Numbered from the stretch's first letter, positions 1 to 6,528 are shown. The stretch is 9,146 nucleotides of DNA from an archaeon (GCA_023266155.1 JAHFRS010000024.1:1-9146); one strand, 5' to 3'. Numbers and translations: made by a program. The notes: generated from the sequence alone by a model not told the origin.

Positions 1-2047
1 AGCCTTTCTCTGCGGTGACTTTATATGTTTTCCCCTCCACGACTGCCGTTGTTCCAACCGGTGCAAATGACTGGGTTACCGGCTGATAGAATCGAGCGGA
101 AGCACCTGTTGCGCCGACTGCTGAACCGGGCTGTCCTGATGGAGGCGGAACGGCATTTCCCTGTTCATCTGTCCAGCCTTTATCAACAGTAACAATATAC
201 GTCTTGCCATCTGAAGTAACAGTTCTTCCGACTTCTGCCCTTTCTTCCGCCCAGAGCCTGCTAGCGGGATCATAATTCCATTTTTGGCCGCGGTGATCAA
301 AAGTAAAAACACCAGTGTCATAATTATATTGCATTTCATTATGCACGGCTGTTCCTTCCGGTGGCATATATACATAGCCATCAGGTGAAACGTAATTTTT
401 ATATTCCGGATGATACTCAAATGTATTTCGTTCCCCGCCGGATTTAACAACTTCAAACCCATACGGGTTTATCTCAATAAACCCACCACCGGGCAGAGCG
501 TGTTTGCCCACGTCATAAGAATACGTTTCGCTAGTACCATCAGGCTTACGCACTTCATACCCCGTTGCCATATAACGATATTCCGCTTTCCCCTGTGGTG
601 TCCCCACGATGGTACTGACTACTTCTGCCCCATTTTCAAATGCTGGTGTGCTGAAAGCTTCTTTCAATGCTTCTTTAATAGCCGGATCATTGACTTGATG
701 TTCAATGCCTAAAGGTGTTGTATAAGTATAACCATCATCAGAAAATGTATATTCATAACCCGCGAGAGGATCAGTATAAGTATAATCTTTCACGACGACT
801 GCTTTTGCTTTTCGCAAATTGTCTGCAACTTGTTTCATGTCTACTAAACTACTTTCATCCGCTAATTCCGGAACAACCCCAATGGGCGGAAGGTATAATT
901 TCTCACCATAAATCTGCTCATACTCGTTAGTAAATTGATTCGTAAGTTGCCTGGTTGCTTCTGCCGGTTTCACTCCCTCTGCAACCAACTCTCCATATTT
1001 CTGTTGATAAAACTCTTGGCGCTGTTGCCCTAACTGCAAGATTTTCTGTGCCTGTTCACGTTCTTTTTCATAATTTTGCAGGTGGTTAGCGGGAATTCCT
1101 TTTTCTTTTGCCTGAGAGAAATCTTCAATTAAGCGGTGCTGCTGCTGTTGATCCTGTTGATTAACTTTTTTCATAAACCCCTGCACCTTTTCTTGCTCTG
1201 TACTCGCAGTTTCATCAAAGAAACTATTGGCATTGTCAAGAAGATGTTCTGCAGCAACCGATTGGCCAAACGCTTTACCGATCTGTCCATCTTGGAAAGC
1301 AGTTTCGGCTCGCAACACTTTTTCTGTCGCTTGCTCTATGAGCATTCCTAACGCGGGGGCCTGGGGAAGAGTTTTGCCTTCCTTTGTGGCAGCAGCAAAT
1401 TCCTGTTTCACGTCAACCAATTCCTGTCGCAGTTTTTGGAAACTTTCACTATTGACTCGCTCTTGGAATTGTTCTTTTAATGTATCATCTTTTGTTCGCT
1501 CCACGTCCAGTTCCGCTTCAAACTGAGAAAGAGGTTGGCCGGAAGAATCAGGTTTAGAGGCCAGAGCGTTTTCAATTTCAGTTTCACGAACGCTAATCAG
1601 GGCATTCGTTTCCGTAAGGGTATGATCCACATTTGTAATCACATCGCCAGCACCAAGTTCCGGCTTATCAGCATTGAACTTATCGAGCTGCTGCAGATAT
1701 TCATCATACTGAAATGCTCTAGCCTGATGCTCAATAACCGTATTAAGATCAGCATCAGCCAATTCTTGTTGTGTTGATTGAATGGCTTTTTGTGCCTCTT
1801 CTCCTGCTCGTGCTGCAGCTTCAGCGTTTCCTGTGGTCAACATCGCTTGCATCTCCGCAAAGCGTTCAGGGGTATGATCTGTTCCCACTTCAAAAAAATG
1901 TTCCCACACCAATTCCAGTGGATACCAAGATGAATCCGGTGTCGTACCGGGATTGACAAATTCCACAGCAGTGGGAGCCAGAGCTAAAGGAATTATTAGC
2001 AACAAAACTAACAACAAAACAGAAATTCTTATTTTAGCAACCATCAT
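1..2047 (-). CDS. Secreted DUF5667-like coiled-coil protein with YD-like beta core (C-terminus beyond window)
   Basis: An open frame of 682 codons runs from ATG at 2047 to the left edge without a stop; I checked that the frame is constant at several points. The start is supported by AGAGG (2056-2060), 8 bases upstream; a second ATG follows directly at 2044. Residues 1-24 are a signal peptide (KIR, hydrophobic stretch, ending LALAP). Residues ~33-95 (TPDSSWYPLELVWE ... TTGNAEAAARAGEEAQKAI) resemble DUF5667, a helical domain common in archaeal exported proteins. Residues ~95-410 are Gln/Glu/Lys/Ala-rich and probably helical or coiled coil. Residues ~418-580 are a Tyr/Gly/Asp-rich beta region (DPLAGYEYTF, TTPLGIEH, VRKPDGTSETYSYD, ALPGGG). 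A WNYD...W motif lies at ~590-598, followed by two copies of a GKTYxVTxxKG unit (~613 and ~671). It is a clear paralog of the next gene upstream (2177-4942). A surface or envelope role is inferred; the function is unknown. Confidence 0.85.
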   Translation of the reverse strand, partial: MMVAKIRISVLLLVLLLIIPLALAPTAVEFVNPGTTPDSSWYPLELVWEHFFEVGTDHTPERFAEMQAMLTTGNAEAAARAGEEAQKAIQSTQQELADADLNTVIEHQARAFQYDEYLQQLDKFNADKPELGAGDVITNVDHTLTETNALISVRETEIENALASKPDSSGQPLSQFEAELDVERTKDDTLKEQFQERVNSESFQKLRQELVDVKQEFAAATKEGKTLPQAPALGMLIEQATEKVLRAETAFQDGQIGKAFGQSVAAEHLLDNANSFFDETASTEQEKVQGFMKKVNQQDQQQQHRLIEDFSQAKEKGIPANHLQNYEKEREQAQKILQLGQQRQEFYQQKYGELVAEGVKPAEATRQLTNQFTNEYEQIYGEKLYLPPIGVVPELADESSLVDMKQVADNLRKAKAVVVKDYTYTDPLAGYEYTFSDDGYTYTTPLGIEHQVNDPAIKEALKEAFSTPAFENGAEVVSTIVGTPQGKAEYRYMATGYEVRKPDGTSETYSYDVGKHALPGGGFIEINPYGFEVVKSGGERNTFEYHPEYKNYVSPDGYVYMPPEGTAVHNEMQYNYDTGVFTFDHRGQKWNYDPASRLWAEERAEVGRTVTSDGKTYIVTVDKGWTDEQGNAVPPPSGQPGSAVGATGASARFYQPVTQSFAPVGTTAVVEGKTYKVTAEKG

Positions 2048-2095
2048 CTATCAATCCTCTTTGGTCTTTATCTTCCGGTCTGAAAATCAGAGAGG

Positions 2096-2103
2096 TATAA
2101 ATA
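2096..2103 (-). promoter_or_regulatory. Archaeal TATA box for the gene starting at 2047
   Basis: The minus strand reads TATTTATA here, about 52 bases upstream of the ATG at 2047. A start site about 27 bases downstream would fall near 2073 and leave a leader of roughly 26 bases carrying the AGAGG ribosome binding site. This suggests that the two tandem paralogs are separate transcription units. Called from sequence pattern only. Confidence 0.5.
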
Positions 2104-2133
2104 AGTTCCGGTTATGAATTTATAACTTTTAAG

Positions 2134-2167
2134 AAAAAAATTTAAGAAGGAAAAAAAAGTTAAAAAA
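2134..2167 (-). terminator. T-tract terminator after the 921-residue gene
   Basis: Just past the TAA stop (2177-2179), the minus-strand transcript would carry U6 (2162-2167), U8 (2151-2158) and U7 (2134-2140). There is no strong hairpin, which fits archaeal intrinsic termination at oligo-T tracts. Part of it matches the tract after the surface-protein gene at 7741-7768. Confidence 0.6.
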
Positions 2168-2176
2168 TGAGATGAA

Positions 2177-4942
2177 TTATTTTCGTTCCATCCCAGTATA
2201 TCTCATAATCCAGCGAGTTACTGGCGACAATTCTCGTGAACTTCCCTGCTGCTGAGCAACGCTGCCGGTAAGGGAATTAGCAGACATTCCACCCATTCCT
2301 CCACCGCCATCACCACCACCACCTGAACCGCCGCTCCCACCGCCAGAGTCACCGCCGCTATATCCACCACCACCAGAACTTCCGCCACTGTAGCTACCAC
2401 CGCCCATATCACCACTATGCCCACCACCGCTATCAGTACCACCACTATAACTCCCGCCAGAGTAGCTCCCGCCACCGCTATAACCTCCGCTGGAATAACT
2501 ACCGCTGTAACTACCACCTTCCGTGTGGCCACCTACATCTGTTCCAGCTGGTGGACCAGTATAACTACCACTCCCTTCCGGACCATGTCCACCTTCAGCC
2601 GGCGCTGTTGGTGAAGCCCATTGGCCAGTTCCAGAATCATAACTCCAGACATTTCCTTTTGCATCCACCGCTGTACCCGTGCTGGGTGCTACACTTCCTT
2701 GAGAACCTCCCGCAGCAGCGCCAGTAGCTGTCCCGGCTGCGCCACTTTCTGAATTCCAGGAATGAGATGAAGCATCATATGACCAGGCAGCTCCCGTACT
2801 TGGATCAACATACTTTCCTTCCTGATGGTAGTCATACGTTTTTCCGCCTACATCCTGATATTCACCAGTAGCTTTATTCTTTTCCCCTGGAGTGAACAGT
2901 TCACCTTTGTCAGATTTCCATGAACCACCATCATATGTCCAAGCTTCACCTGTTTCCGTGGTAAAGCTTCCCTTATCTTCATGGCCTACGGGAGCAATCA
3001 TGGTTGCTTGCGCCTGATGTGATTCACCCGTTTGGGCATTAGCCCAGCTGTTAGTAATGGCATCATACGTCCATGCACCGTGAGCCGCTTCCGCAAATTG
3101 ATGTCCTTGAGTACTAGACCCTTCTCTTCCACCTGGCCCACTGCTTTCTGGTCCACCAATTCCAGTTCCTTCAGGTGCAAAGCCAGCATATTGATTATAC
3201 TGCTCACCTAAAAACTGTGCAGCCCGTGCTGGGTCAAAGACATAATTATGTGCATCATAATTGTAATGCATCGCTCCTTCATGTATTGACTGCCCTTCTT
3301 GTGGCTGAAACACCGTTCCGTCAACTGTCGAGACATACGATTTGTATTCGGGGACGTATTCAAGACGAGCCTGCTCCCGTCCTCGTTCATTGATGAACGC
3401 TATACCAGCAGGTTCAACCCTCATTTCACCGTGGCCGCCTGGTAATTGGTAATTCCCTAAATCATAAGCAAAATTTTCTGTCCTTCCATCAGGCTTAGTA
3501 ACAGAATATCCTACCGGTGTATACGTAAATTTGTTCCCATCTGGTGTGGAATAGGTATGCTCCTCCGTTCCTTTTTCAAAGGCTTGAGGAACGGCAAATC
3601 CTGCCGGGAAAGGTTGATCATAAGAAACACCAAGAGGTGAAGTGACCTTAACTCCCGTATCCGTAAATTCATATCGGGAACCCGTTACCGGGTCAGCATA
3701 CGAAAATCCTTGCACGAAACCCCCTTCTGTTGTAATTCTATCCCCATCTCGCTCAATTCCAGGAGGAGTATAATCCGTCTCACTGTAAACAAATCCAGTA
3801 AGCTCCTGCGCAGCTGCATCATACACCACTCCCGGCGACTGGCCTTCACTTAAAAGAGCAGTCACCCGATCTTCCACTTGCAATTCCTGCTGTGCTGCTT
3901 CTACATTATCCGTAAGTTCAGGATTATTGGTTATTAAATCAGGATGAGCGGTCGTCTCCTCCACAAGCTGATGTAAATCATTAATACGTTCTTCTCGGAC
4001 CGCTGTTGGCTCTAAGTCTGCTGGCAACATTTCCTGCCGTTCTTGATGAGCCTGTGCATTCTCGATAATATGTTCGCTGGCGGTAAGTTGGCCCAACGCT
4101 TCTCCAAAATGTTCGTCGGCAACAGCCTCTTGCGCATGCTCTAATCGTGCCGTCGCTTCCAACGCCAATTGTTGCGTAGCCGTATCTACCGTTTGGCTAG
4201 CGGCAATCGCAGTATCAATTTCCTGATTTAATTGATTTAATTCTTGCTGAGTACCATCCAACGCATTCCTCACTTCCAGCTCATGAATCTGAGCCAGACC
4301 AGTATCGTGCTCACTTGTCTCAACAGTATTTTCTGCTTCCACCTGAGTGATCCCTTGATCTTGAGCAATACTATCAACTACTTCCTGTCGTAAATCAGTA
4401 GCTGCAGCCTGAACATTCGTTGCTGCTTCCTGAAGGTTATTAACTGCTGTTATCGCCGGAGAATCAGCGGCCACCGTTCCGGCTGTCTCGGCTTGTCCTA
4501 ATTCATACGCTAAAGCATGCACTTGCTCTCCCGCCGCTATACTCTGTCGGTCAAGACCAGCATATTGGTTAAAAGTATCAGAACTTCCTTGCACAGCCTG
4601 AACTTCCTGCTCAACGACAACCATATTCTGCTGAGCTGCGGCCATTGCTTGCTGTGCTGCTTCAATATTTCCTGCAGTGAGCTCAACATGTGCTTCCGCT
4701 AATCGTTCCATCAGTTGTTCTTCTGGTGGAACATTAGTAACACCTTCCCACCAAACATCAACGTTCCACAAAAAAGACCCTGGCAATGTACCGGAATCAA
4801 CCCAATGGTTATTGAGAATCGTATCGACCGTCTGCCCGTTCTCACCAATAAATACCGGATGGCTGGGTGCTAAAGCCAATGGGCTTAACAACATTAAAGC
4901 AATAACAAATAACGAGAACTGTCGTTTCAGATTGGTTTTCAT
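2177..4942 (-). CDS. Secreted 921-residue DUF5667-like protein with YD-like core, W-x-Y-D motifs and Gly/Ser/Tyr tail
   Basis: A complete gene; ATG at 4942 is preceded by AGAGG (4952-4956) with a 9-base spacer. Residues 1-25 are a signal peptide ending LALAP. Residues ~50-110 (LPGSFLWNVDVWWEG ... GNIEAAQQAMAAAQ) resemble DUF5667. Residues ~110-370 are Gln/Glu/Ala-rich and probably helical. Residues ~385-575 form a Tyr/Gly/Pro-rich beta region with DPVTGSRYEFTD, TSPLGV, GYSVTKPDGRTENFAYD, LPGG, YVPEYKSYVS and MHYNYD. It aligns block by block with residues ~418-580 of the downstream paralog. Four W-[TS]-Y-D-x(3,5)-W motifs follow (~620-780), then a ~100-residue Gly/Ser/Tyr tail and a basic end (SPVTRWIMRYTGMERK). 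There is no C-terminal membrane anchor, so the protein is probably secreted or held on the surface non-covalently. No enzyme motif was recognised. The surface role is inferred from the signal peptide and composition. Confidence 0.9.
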   Translation of the reverse strand: MKTNLKRQFSLFVIALMLLSPLALAPSHPVFIGENGQTVDTILNNHWVDSGTLPGSFLWNVDVWWEGVTNVPPEEQLMERLAEAHVELTAGNIEAAQQAMAAAQQNMVVVEQEVQAVQGSSDTFNQYAGLDRQSIAAGEQVHALAYELGQAETAGTVAADSPAITAVNNLQEAATNVQAAATDLRQEVVDSIAQDQGITQVEAENTVETSEHDTGLAQIHELEVRNALDGTQQELNQLNQEIDTAIAASQTVDTATQQLALEATARLEHAQEAVADEHFGEALGQLTASEHIIENAQAHQERQEMLPADLEPTAVREERINDLHQLVEETTAHPDLITNNPELTDNVEAAQQELQVEDRVTALLSEGQSPGVVYDAAAQELTGFVYSETDYTPPGIERDGDRITTEGGFVQGFSYADPVTGSRYEFTDTGVKVTSPLGVSYDQPFPAGFAVPQAFEKGTEEHTYSTPDGNKFTYTPVGYSVTKPDGRTENFAYDLGNYQLPGGHGEMRVEPAGIAFINERGREQARLEYVPEYKSYVSTVDGTVFQPQEGQSIHEGAMHYNYDAHNYVFDPARAAQFLGEQYNQYAGFAPEGTGIGGPESSGPGGREGSSTQGHQFAEAAHGAWTYDAITNSWANAQTGESHQAQATMIAPVGHEDKGSFTTETGEAWTYDGGSWKSDKGELFTPGEKNKATGEYQDVGGKTYDYHQEGKYVDPSTGAAWSYDASSHSWNSESGAAGTATGAAAGGSQGSVAPSTGTAVDAKGNVWSYDSGTGQWASPTAPAEGGHGPEGSGSYTGPPAGTDVGGHTEGGSYSGSYSSGGYSGGGSYSGGSYSGGTDSGGGHSGDMGGGSYSGGSSGGGGYSGGDSGGGSGGSGGGGDGGGGMGGMSANSLTGSVAQQQGSSRELSPVTRWIMRYTGMERK
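2284..2535 (-). repeat. Gly/Ser/Tyr low-complexity coding repeat
   Basis: The 3' part of the 921-residue gene encodes irregular tandem units of the type GGSYSGG and GGYSGG, and then almost pure Gly/Ser/Asp. In DNA it appears on the plus strand as repeated ccaccgctgtaactaccac-like blocks. Such tails are typically disordered or adhesive, and they change length easily by slippage. The same DNA opens spurious frames on both strands that should not be annotated. Confidence 0.7.
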
Positions 4943-5043
4943 GAGAATACACCTCTTTTTATTGTGGAATATACCATTTCAGCAATAGTAATTTATCACA
5001 CCAACACCGATTATGGTTTGATAGAGAGAGAAAAATCTTGAGG

Positions 5044-5052
5044 TTTATATAT
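5044..5052 (-). promoter_or_regulatory. TATA box for the 921-residue gene
   Basis: The minus strand reads GTAAGATATATAAACC. The TATATAAA core is preceded by a purine/A-rich element (CGTAAG) that could act as BRE. A start about 27 bases downstream falls near 5020, giving a leader of roughly 78 bases that includes AGAGG. The core also reads TTTATATAT on the plus strand, so rightward use is possible but less well supported. Confidence 0.5.
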
Positions 5053-5108
5053 CTTACGGCGGCGAGTACTTATTAGCTGAGGCAGGGTCTATAGACTATG
5101 CTTTTTCT

Positions 5109-5202
5109 TTTATCGTCGACAAAATGCTTTACCAACCTTCAGATGGTCGCAAATGTACCACCAACAAGAATTGTTTGTTTTCGGGGTTTTATTGACGATA
5201 AA
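5109..5202 (+). ncRNA. Possible structured RNA or regulatory inverted repeat
   Basis: Bases 5109-5125 pair with 5186-5202: nine perfect pairs (TTTATCGTC/GACGATAAA), then G-U, A-U, one mismatch, four A-U and U-G. This gives 16 of 17 positions paired when read as plus-strand RNA. The 60-base interior holds two further short stems, TGGT/ACCA (5144-5147 with 5157-5160) and AACAA/TTGTT (5163-5167 with 5171-5175), which would form a three-way junction. The two wobbles are only pairable on the plus strand. No RNA family was recognised and no T-tract follows directly, so this is a weak candidate. Confidence 0.25.
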
Positions 5203-5261
5203 CAGGGAGCCATATATTCTTTAGTATTCATCTGAGCTAAATAAGTACAAAATATCACAAC

Positions 5262-5270
5262 TTTTAAATA
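5262..5270 (+). promoter_or_regulatory. TATA box for the four-TM membrane protein; leaderless-type spacing
   Basis: TTTTAAATA is centred about 27 bases upstream of the ATG at 5293, so transcription should begin at or within a few bases of the start codon. The bases between are AT-rich and contain no Shine-Dalgarno, which agrees with a leaderless mRNA. Confidence 0.6.
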
Positions 5271-5292
5271 CTTCTTCAGTTTATTATATTAT

Positions 5293-5823
5293 ATGAATTG
5301 GACTAAACTCTTATACGTGCTTATCATTATCTTACTTTATGTTCCTATGGTCTTTGTAGGAGCCAACGTCTTCTTTCCACAATATACGGGAACCAATTCT
5401 TATTACCACGGGCCTTCACAAGATTGTTATCAAAAATATCCGTATGGAACTGAACCAGACAAATTAACCCAGCCACAGCGGGAAGAGATTGACGCTAATC
5501 AGCGAGCCTGCCAGGAAGATTTTAATAAAGAGCAGGAAAAGTTTGAACATGGTAAGTTAGTATATGAAGGCACGAAATACGTCTTTATCGCGATTTTTAA
5601 TTTAGTCATCTTATTACTAGCATTGTTCCTGCCTAAATTACAAGATAGTGTCACCATGGGTTTATTCTTGGGAAGTATTGCAGCTACCTTTGGAGCCACT
5701 ATTCGCTATTTTGACACCAGAAGTAAAATCGGATTCATCATTTTAGTTATAACCTTCTTTGCCATGCTCTTCTTCATTAACCGCAAGAAAGATAATTTTG
5801 TGGATTGGAAAGAGAAAAAGTAA
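5293..5823 (+). CDS. Four-TM membrane protein of unknown function
   Basis: 176 residues. Predicted membrane segments are at ~7-27, 96-114, 121-140 and 146-163. The positive C-terminal end (NRKKDNF ... WKEKK) and Lys5 place both termini in the cytoplasm. The ~65-residue loop between TM1 and TM2 then lies outside; it is Tyr-rich, then Gln/Glu-rich, and carries two cysteines (C45, C73) that could form a disulfide. No catalytic motif was recognised, and the protein looks like a small conserved-hypothetical archaeal membrane protein. The ATG is supported by the TATA box 27 bases upstream and by the absence of any ribosome binding site. Its TAA stop is immediately followed by the reverse-strand stop of the convergent gene, with no base between them. 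Confidence 0.8.
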   Translation: MNWTKLLYVLIIILLYVPMVFVGANVFFPQYTGTNSYYHGPSQDCYQKYPYGTEPDKLTQPQREEIDANQRACQEDFNKEQEKFEHGKLVYEGTKYVFIAIFNLVILLLALFLPKLQDSVTMGLFLGSIAATFGATIRYFDTRSKIGFIILVITFFAMLFFINRKKDNFVDWKEKK

Positions 5824-6135
5824 TTACGAAAAAGTTCTTGCTCGATGATAATGTGCCTGATACAGTCCATAAATCTCCGTGCGTAAACCCAGGTATGATT
5901 CTTTGAGTTCCTGTATTCTTGCCATTTCCATGAGATCTAATGAATAATTGTTCTCTAAGAATTCTATCGCACCAACACCTTTGGCAGCTTCCAGCAGCAC
6001 ATCTAAGCATCGTGAAAACACTTCTTCGTTACTGTAATTCTGCCGACACTGCTGAACTTCGGGGATAACTATTTGATCTAAGCCTTGCACTTGAACAACT
6101 TTCCTCTCAATAAAACCTATTAGTTTTTCTTTCAC
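5824..6135 (-). CDS. Small helical protein of unknown function, divergent from the HxlR gene
   Basis: About 103 residues, unrecognised. The start is GTG (6133-6135), with a TTG one codon upstream (6136-6138). GTG is preferred because it lies ~27 bases from the shared TATA box, the spacing expected of a leaderless mRNA. The product is predicted to be mainly alpha-helical, with hydrophobic heptad-like spacing (VFSRCLDVLLEAAKGVGAI, ARIQELKESYLGL), two cysteines and a basic end (HYHRARTFS). It has no signal peptide or membrane segment, so it is probably cytoplasmic. Divergence from the HxlR gene across a candidate operator suggests it is a regulatory target. Codon phase and protein-like composition favour it over the overlapping frame, but with no recognised homologue it could still be spurious. 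Confidence 0.6.
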   Translation of the reverse strand: MKEKLIGFIERKVVQVQGLDQIVIPEVQQCRQNYSNEEVFSRCLDVLLEAAKGVGAIEFLENNYSLDLMEMARIQELKESYLGLRTEIYGLYQAHYHRARTFS

Positions 6136-6142
6136 CAAATCA

Positions 6143-6157
6143 CTTTACAAAGTAAAG
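6143..6157. promoter_or_regulatory. Candidate HxlR operator: CTTTAC-AAA-GTAAAG palindrome
   Basis: A perfect 6+3+6 inverted repeat sits directly beside the TATA box, where the BRE for the rightward promoter would be. The element AAGTAAAG (6150-6157) recurs as a direct repeat at 6180-6187, exactly 30 bases on, overlapping the expected transcription start of the HxlR gene. HxlR dimers bind palindromic sites near their own promoters, so autoregulation is a natural inference. Confidence 0.5.
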
Positions 6158-6166
6158 CTTATAAAG
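6158..6166. promoter_or_regulatory. Shared bidirectional TATA box
   Basis: CTTATAAAG reads CTTTATAAG on the other strand, so both directions resemble an archaeal box A. Its centre (6162) is 28 bases from the ATG at 6190 and 27 bases from the GTG at 6135. Both divergent genes would therefore be leaderless, and neither has a Shine-Dalgarno. Confidence 0.55.
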
Positions 6167-6189
6167 ACCAACTAACAAGAAGTAAAGTT

Positions 6190-6528
6190 ATGAAAGATAC
6201 AAGTTTGAGAATGGATTATTCCTCCTATACCTGTCCTATCCACAAAGCCGTGACACTGATAGGAGATAAATGGACGTTATTTATCATCCGCGAATTCATG
6301 TATGGGAAAGAAAAACAGGGGTTTAATGACTTACTGTCAAGGTTAAGACCTATTAGTTCGCGCACCTTAGCTTTAAAGTTAAAGAAATTGAGACAAAATC
6401 AAGTTGTTCAACGGACAATTGTCCAAGAGAAACCGCTGAAAGTTCACTATTCCCTTACCCTTTGGGGAAAACAGTTGCACCCAGTGCTTAAAGCCATTGC
6501 TATATGGTTTAAGAGGCAAGAATCATGA
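6190..6528 (+). CDS. HxlR-family winged-helix transcriptional regulator
   Basis: 112 residues, the usual length for the family. The HxlR signature is present: YTCPIHKAVTLIGDKW (13-28), TLFIIREFMYG (29-39), recognition helix ~55-68 (ISSRTLALKLKKL), then the beta wing VQRTIVQEKPLKVHYSLTLWG. C15 lies in the conserved N-terminal CP position, which in family members such as YodB and HxlR senses thiol-reactive or aldehyde stress. The protein should bind DNA as a dimer, in the cytoplasm. It is the first gene of a four-gene operon; its ATG lies ~28 bases from a TATA box and its stop overlaps the next start (ATGA). The palindrome at 6143-6157 and the half-site at 6182-6187 are probable operator elements. 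The family assignment is firm; the inducer is unknown. Confidence 0.93.
   Translation: MKDTSLRMDYSSYTCPIHKAVTLIGDKWTLFIIREFMYGKEKQGFNDLLSRLRPISSRTLALKLKKLRQNQVVQRTIVQEKPLKVHYSLTLWGKQLHPVLKAIAIWFKRQES

Larger units (their letters stand above)
4943..5292. other. 350-base divergent intergenic region
   Basis: No convincing protein gene lies here. It holds the leader and promoter of the minus-strand gene starting at 4942, a 10-base perfect palindrome GTCTATAGAC (5087-5096), a long imperfect inverted repeat (5109-5202) and the TATA box of the plus-strand gene at 5293. A 45-codon plus-strand frame (ATG 5098 to TGA 5235) exists, but it lacks a well-placed ribosome binding site. Confidence 0.6.

Noticed and set aside
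76..462. 128-codon minus-strand frame
   Set aside because: It is a shadow of the long open frame 1-2047, which has a signal peptide, a ribosome binding site and clear similarity to the neighbouring gene.
2284..2535. CRISPR-like or tandem DNA repeat array
   Set aside because: The units are irregular, in frame with a single coding sequence and without spacers; they are explained by Gly/Ser/Tyr codons.
2218..2614. Val/Ala-rich and Thr-rich frames on both strands
   Set aside because: These are out-of-frame readings of the Gly/Ser/Tyr repeat DNA in the 921-residue gene.
3210..3710. RHS toxin
   Set aside because: Despite the YD-like rhythm there is no RHS core boundary motif, no C-terminal toxin domain and no immunity gene next to it.
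5098..5235. 45-codon plus-strand frame beginning MLFLLSSTKC
   Set aside because: It has no well-placed AGAGG (the nearest GAGG is about 16 bases away), no TATA box at leaderless distance and no recognisable product. An open run of this length is not rare by chance, and it overlaps the inverted repeat.
5777..6010. 77-codon minus-strand frame overlapping the small helical gene
   Set aside because: It overlaps the end of the membrane protein gene and the 5824-6135 gene, which has promoter support and a more protein-like composition.
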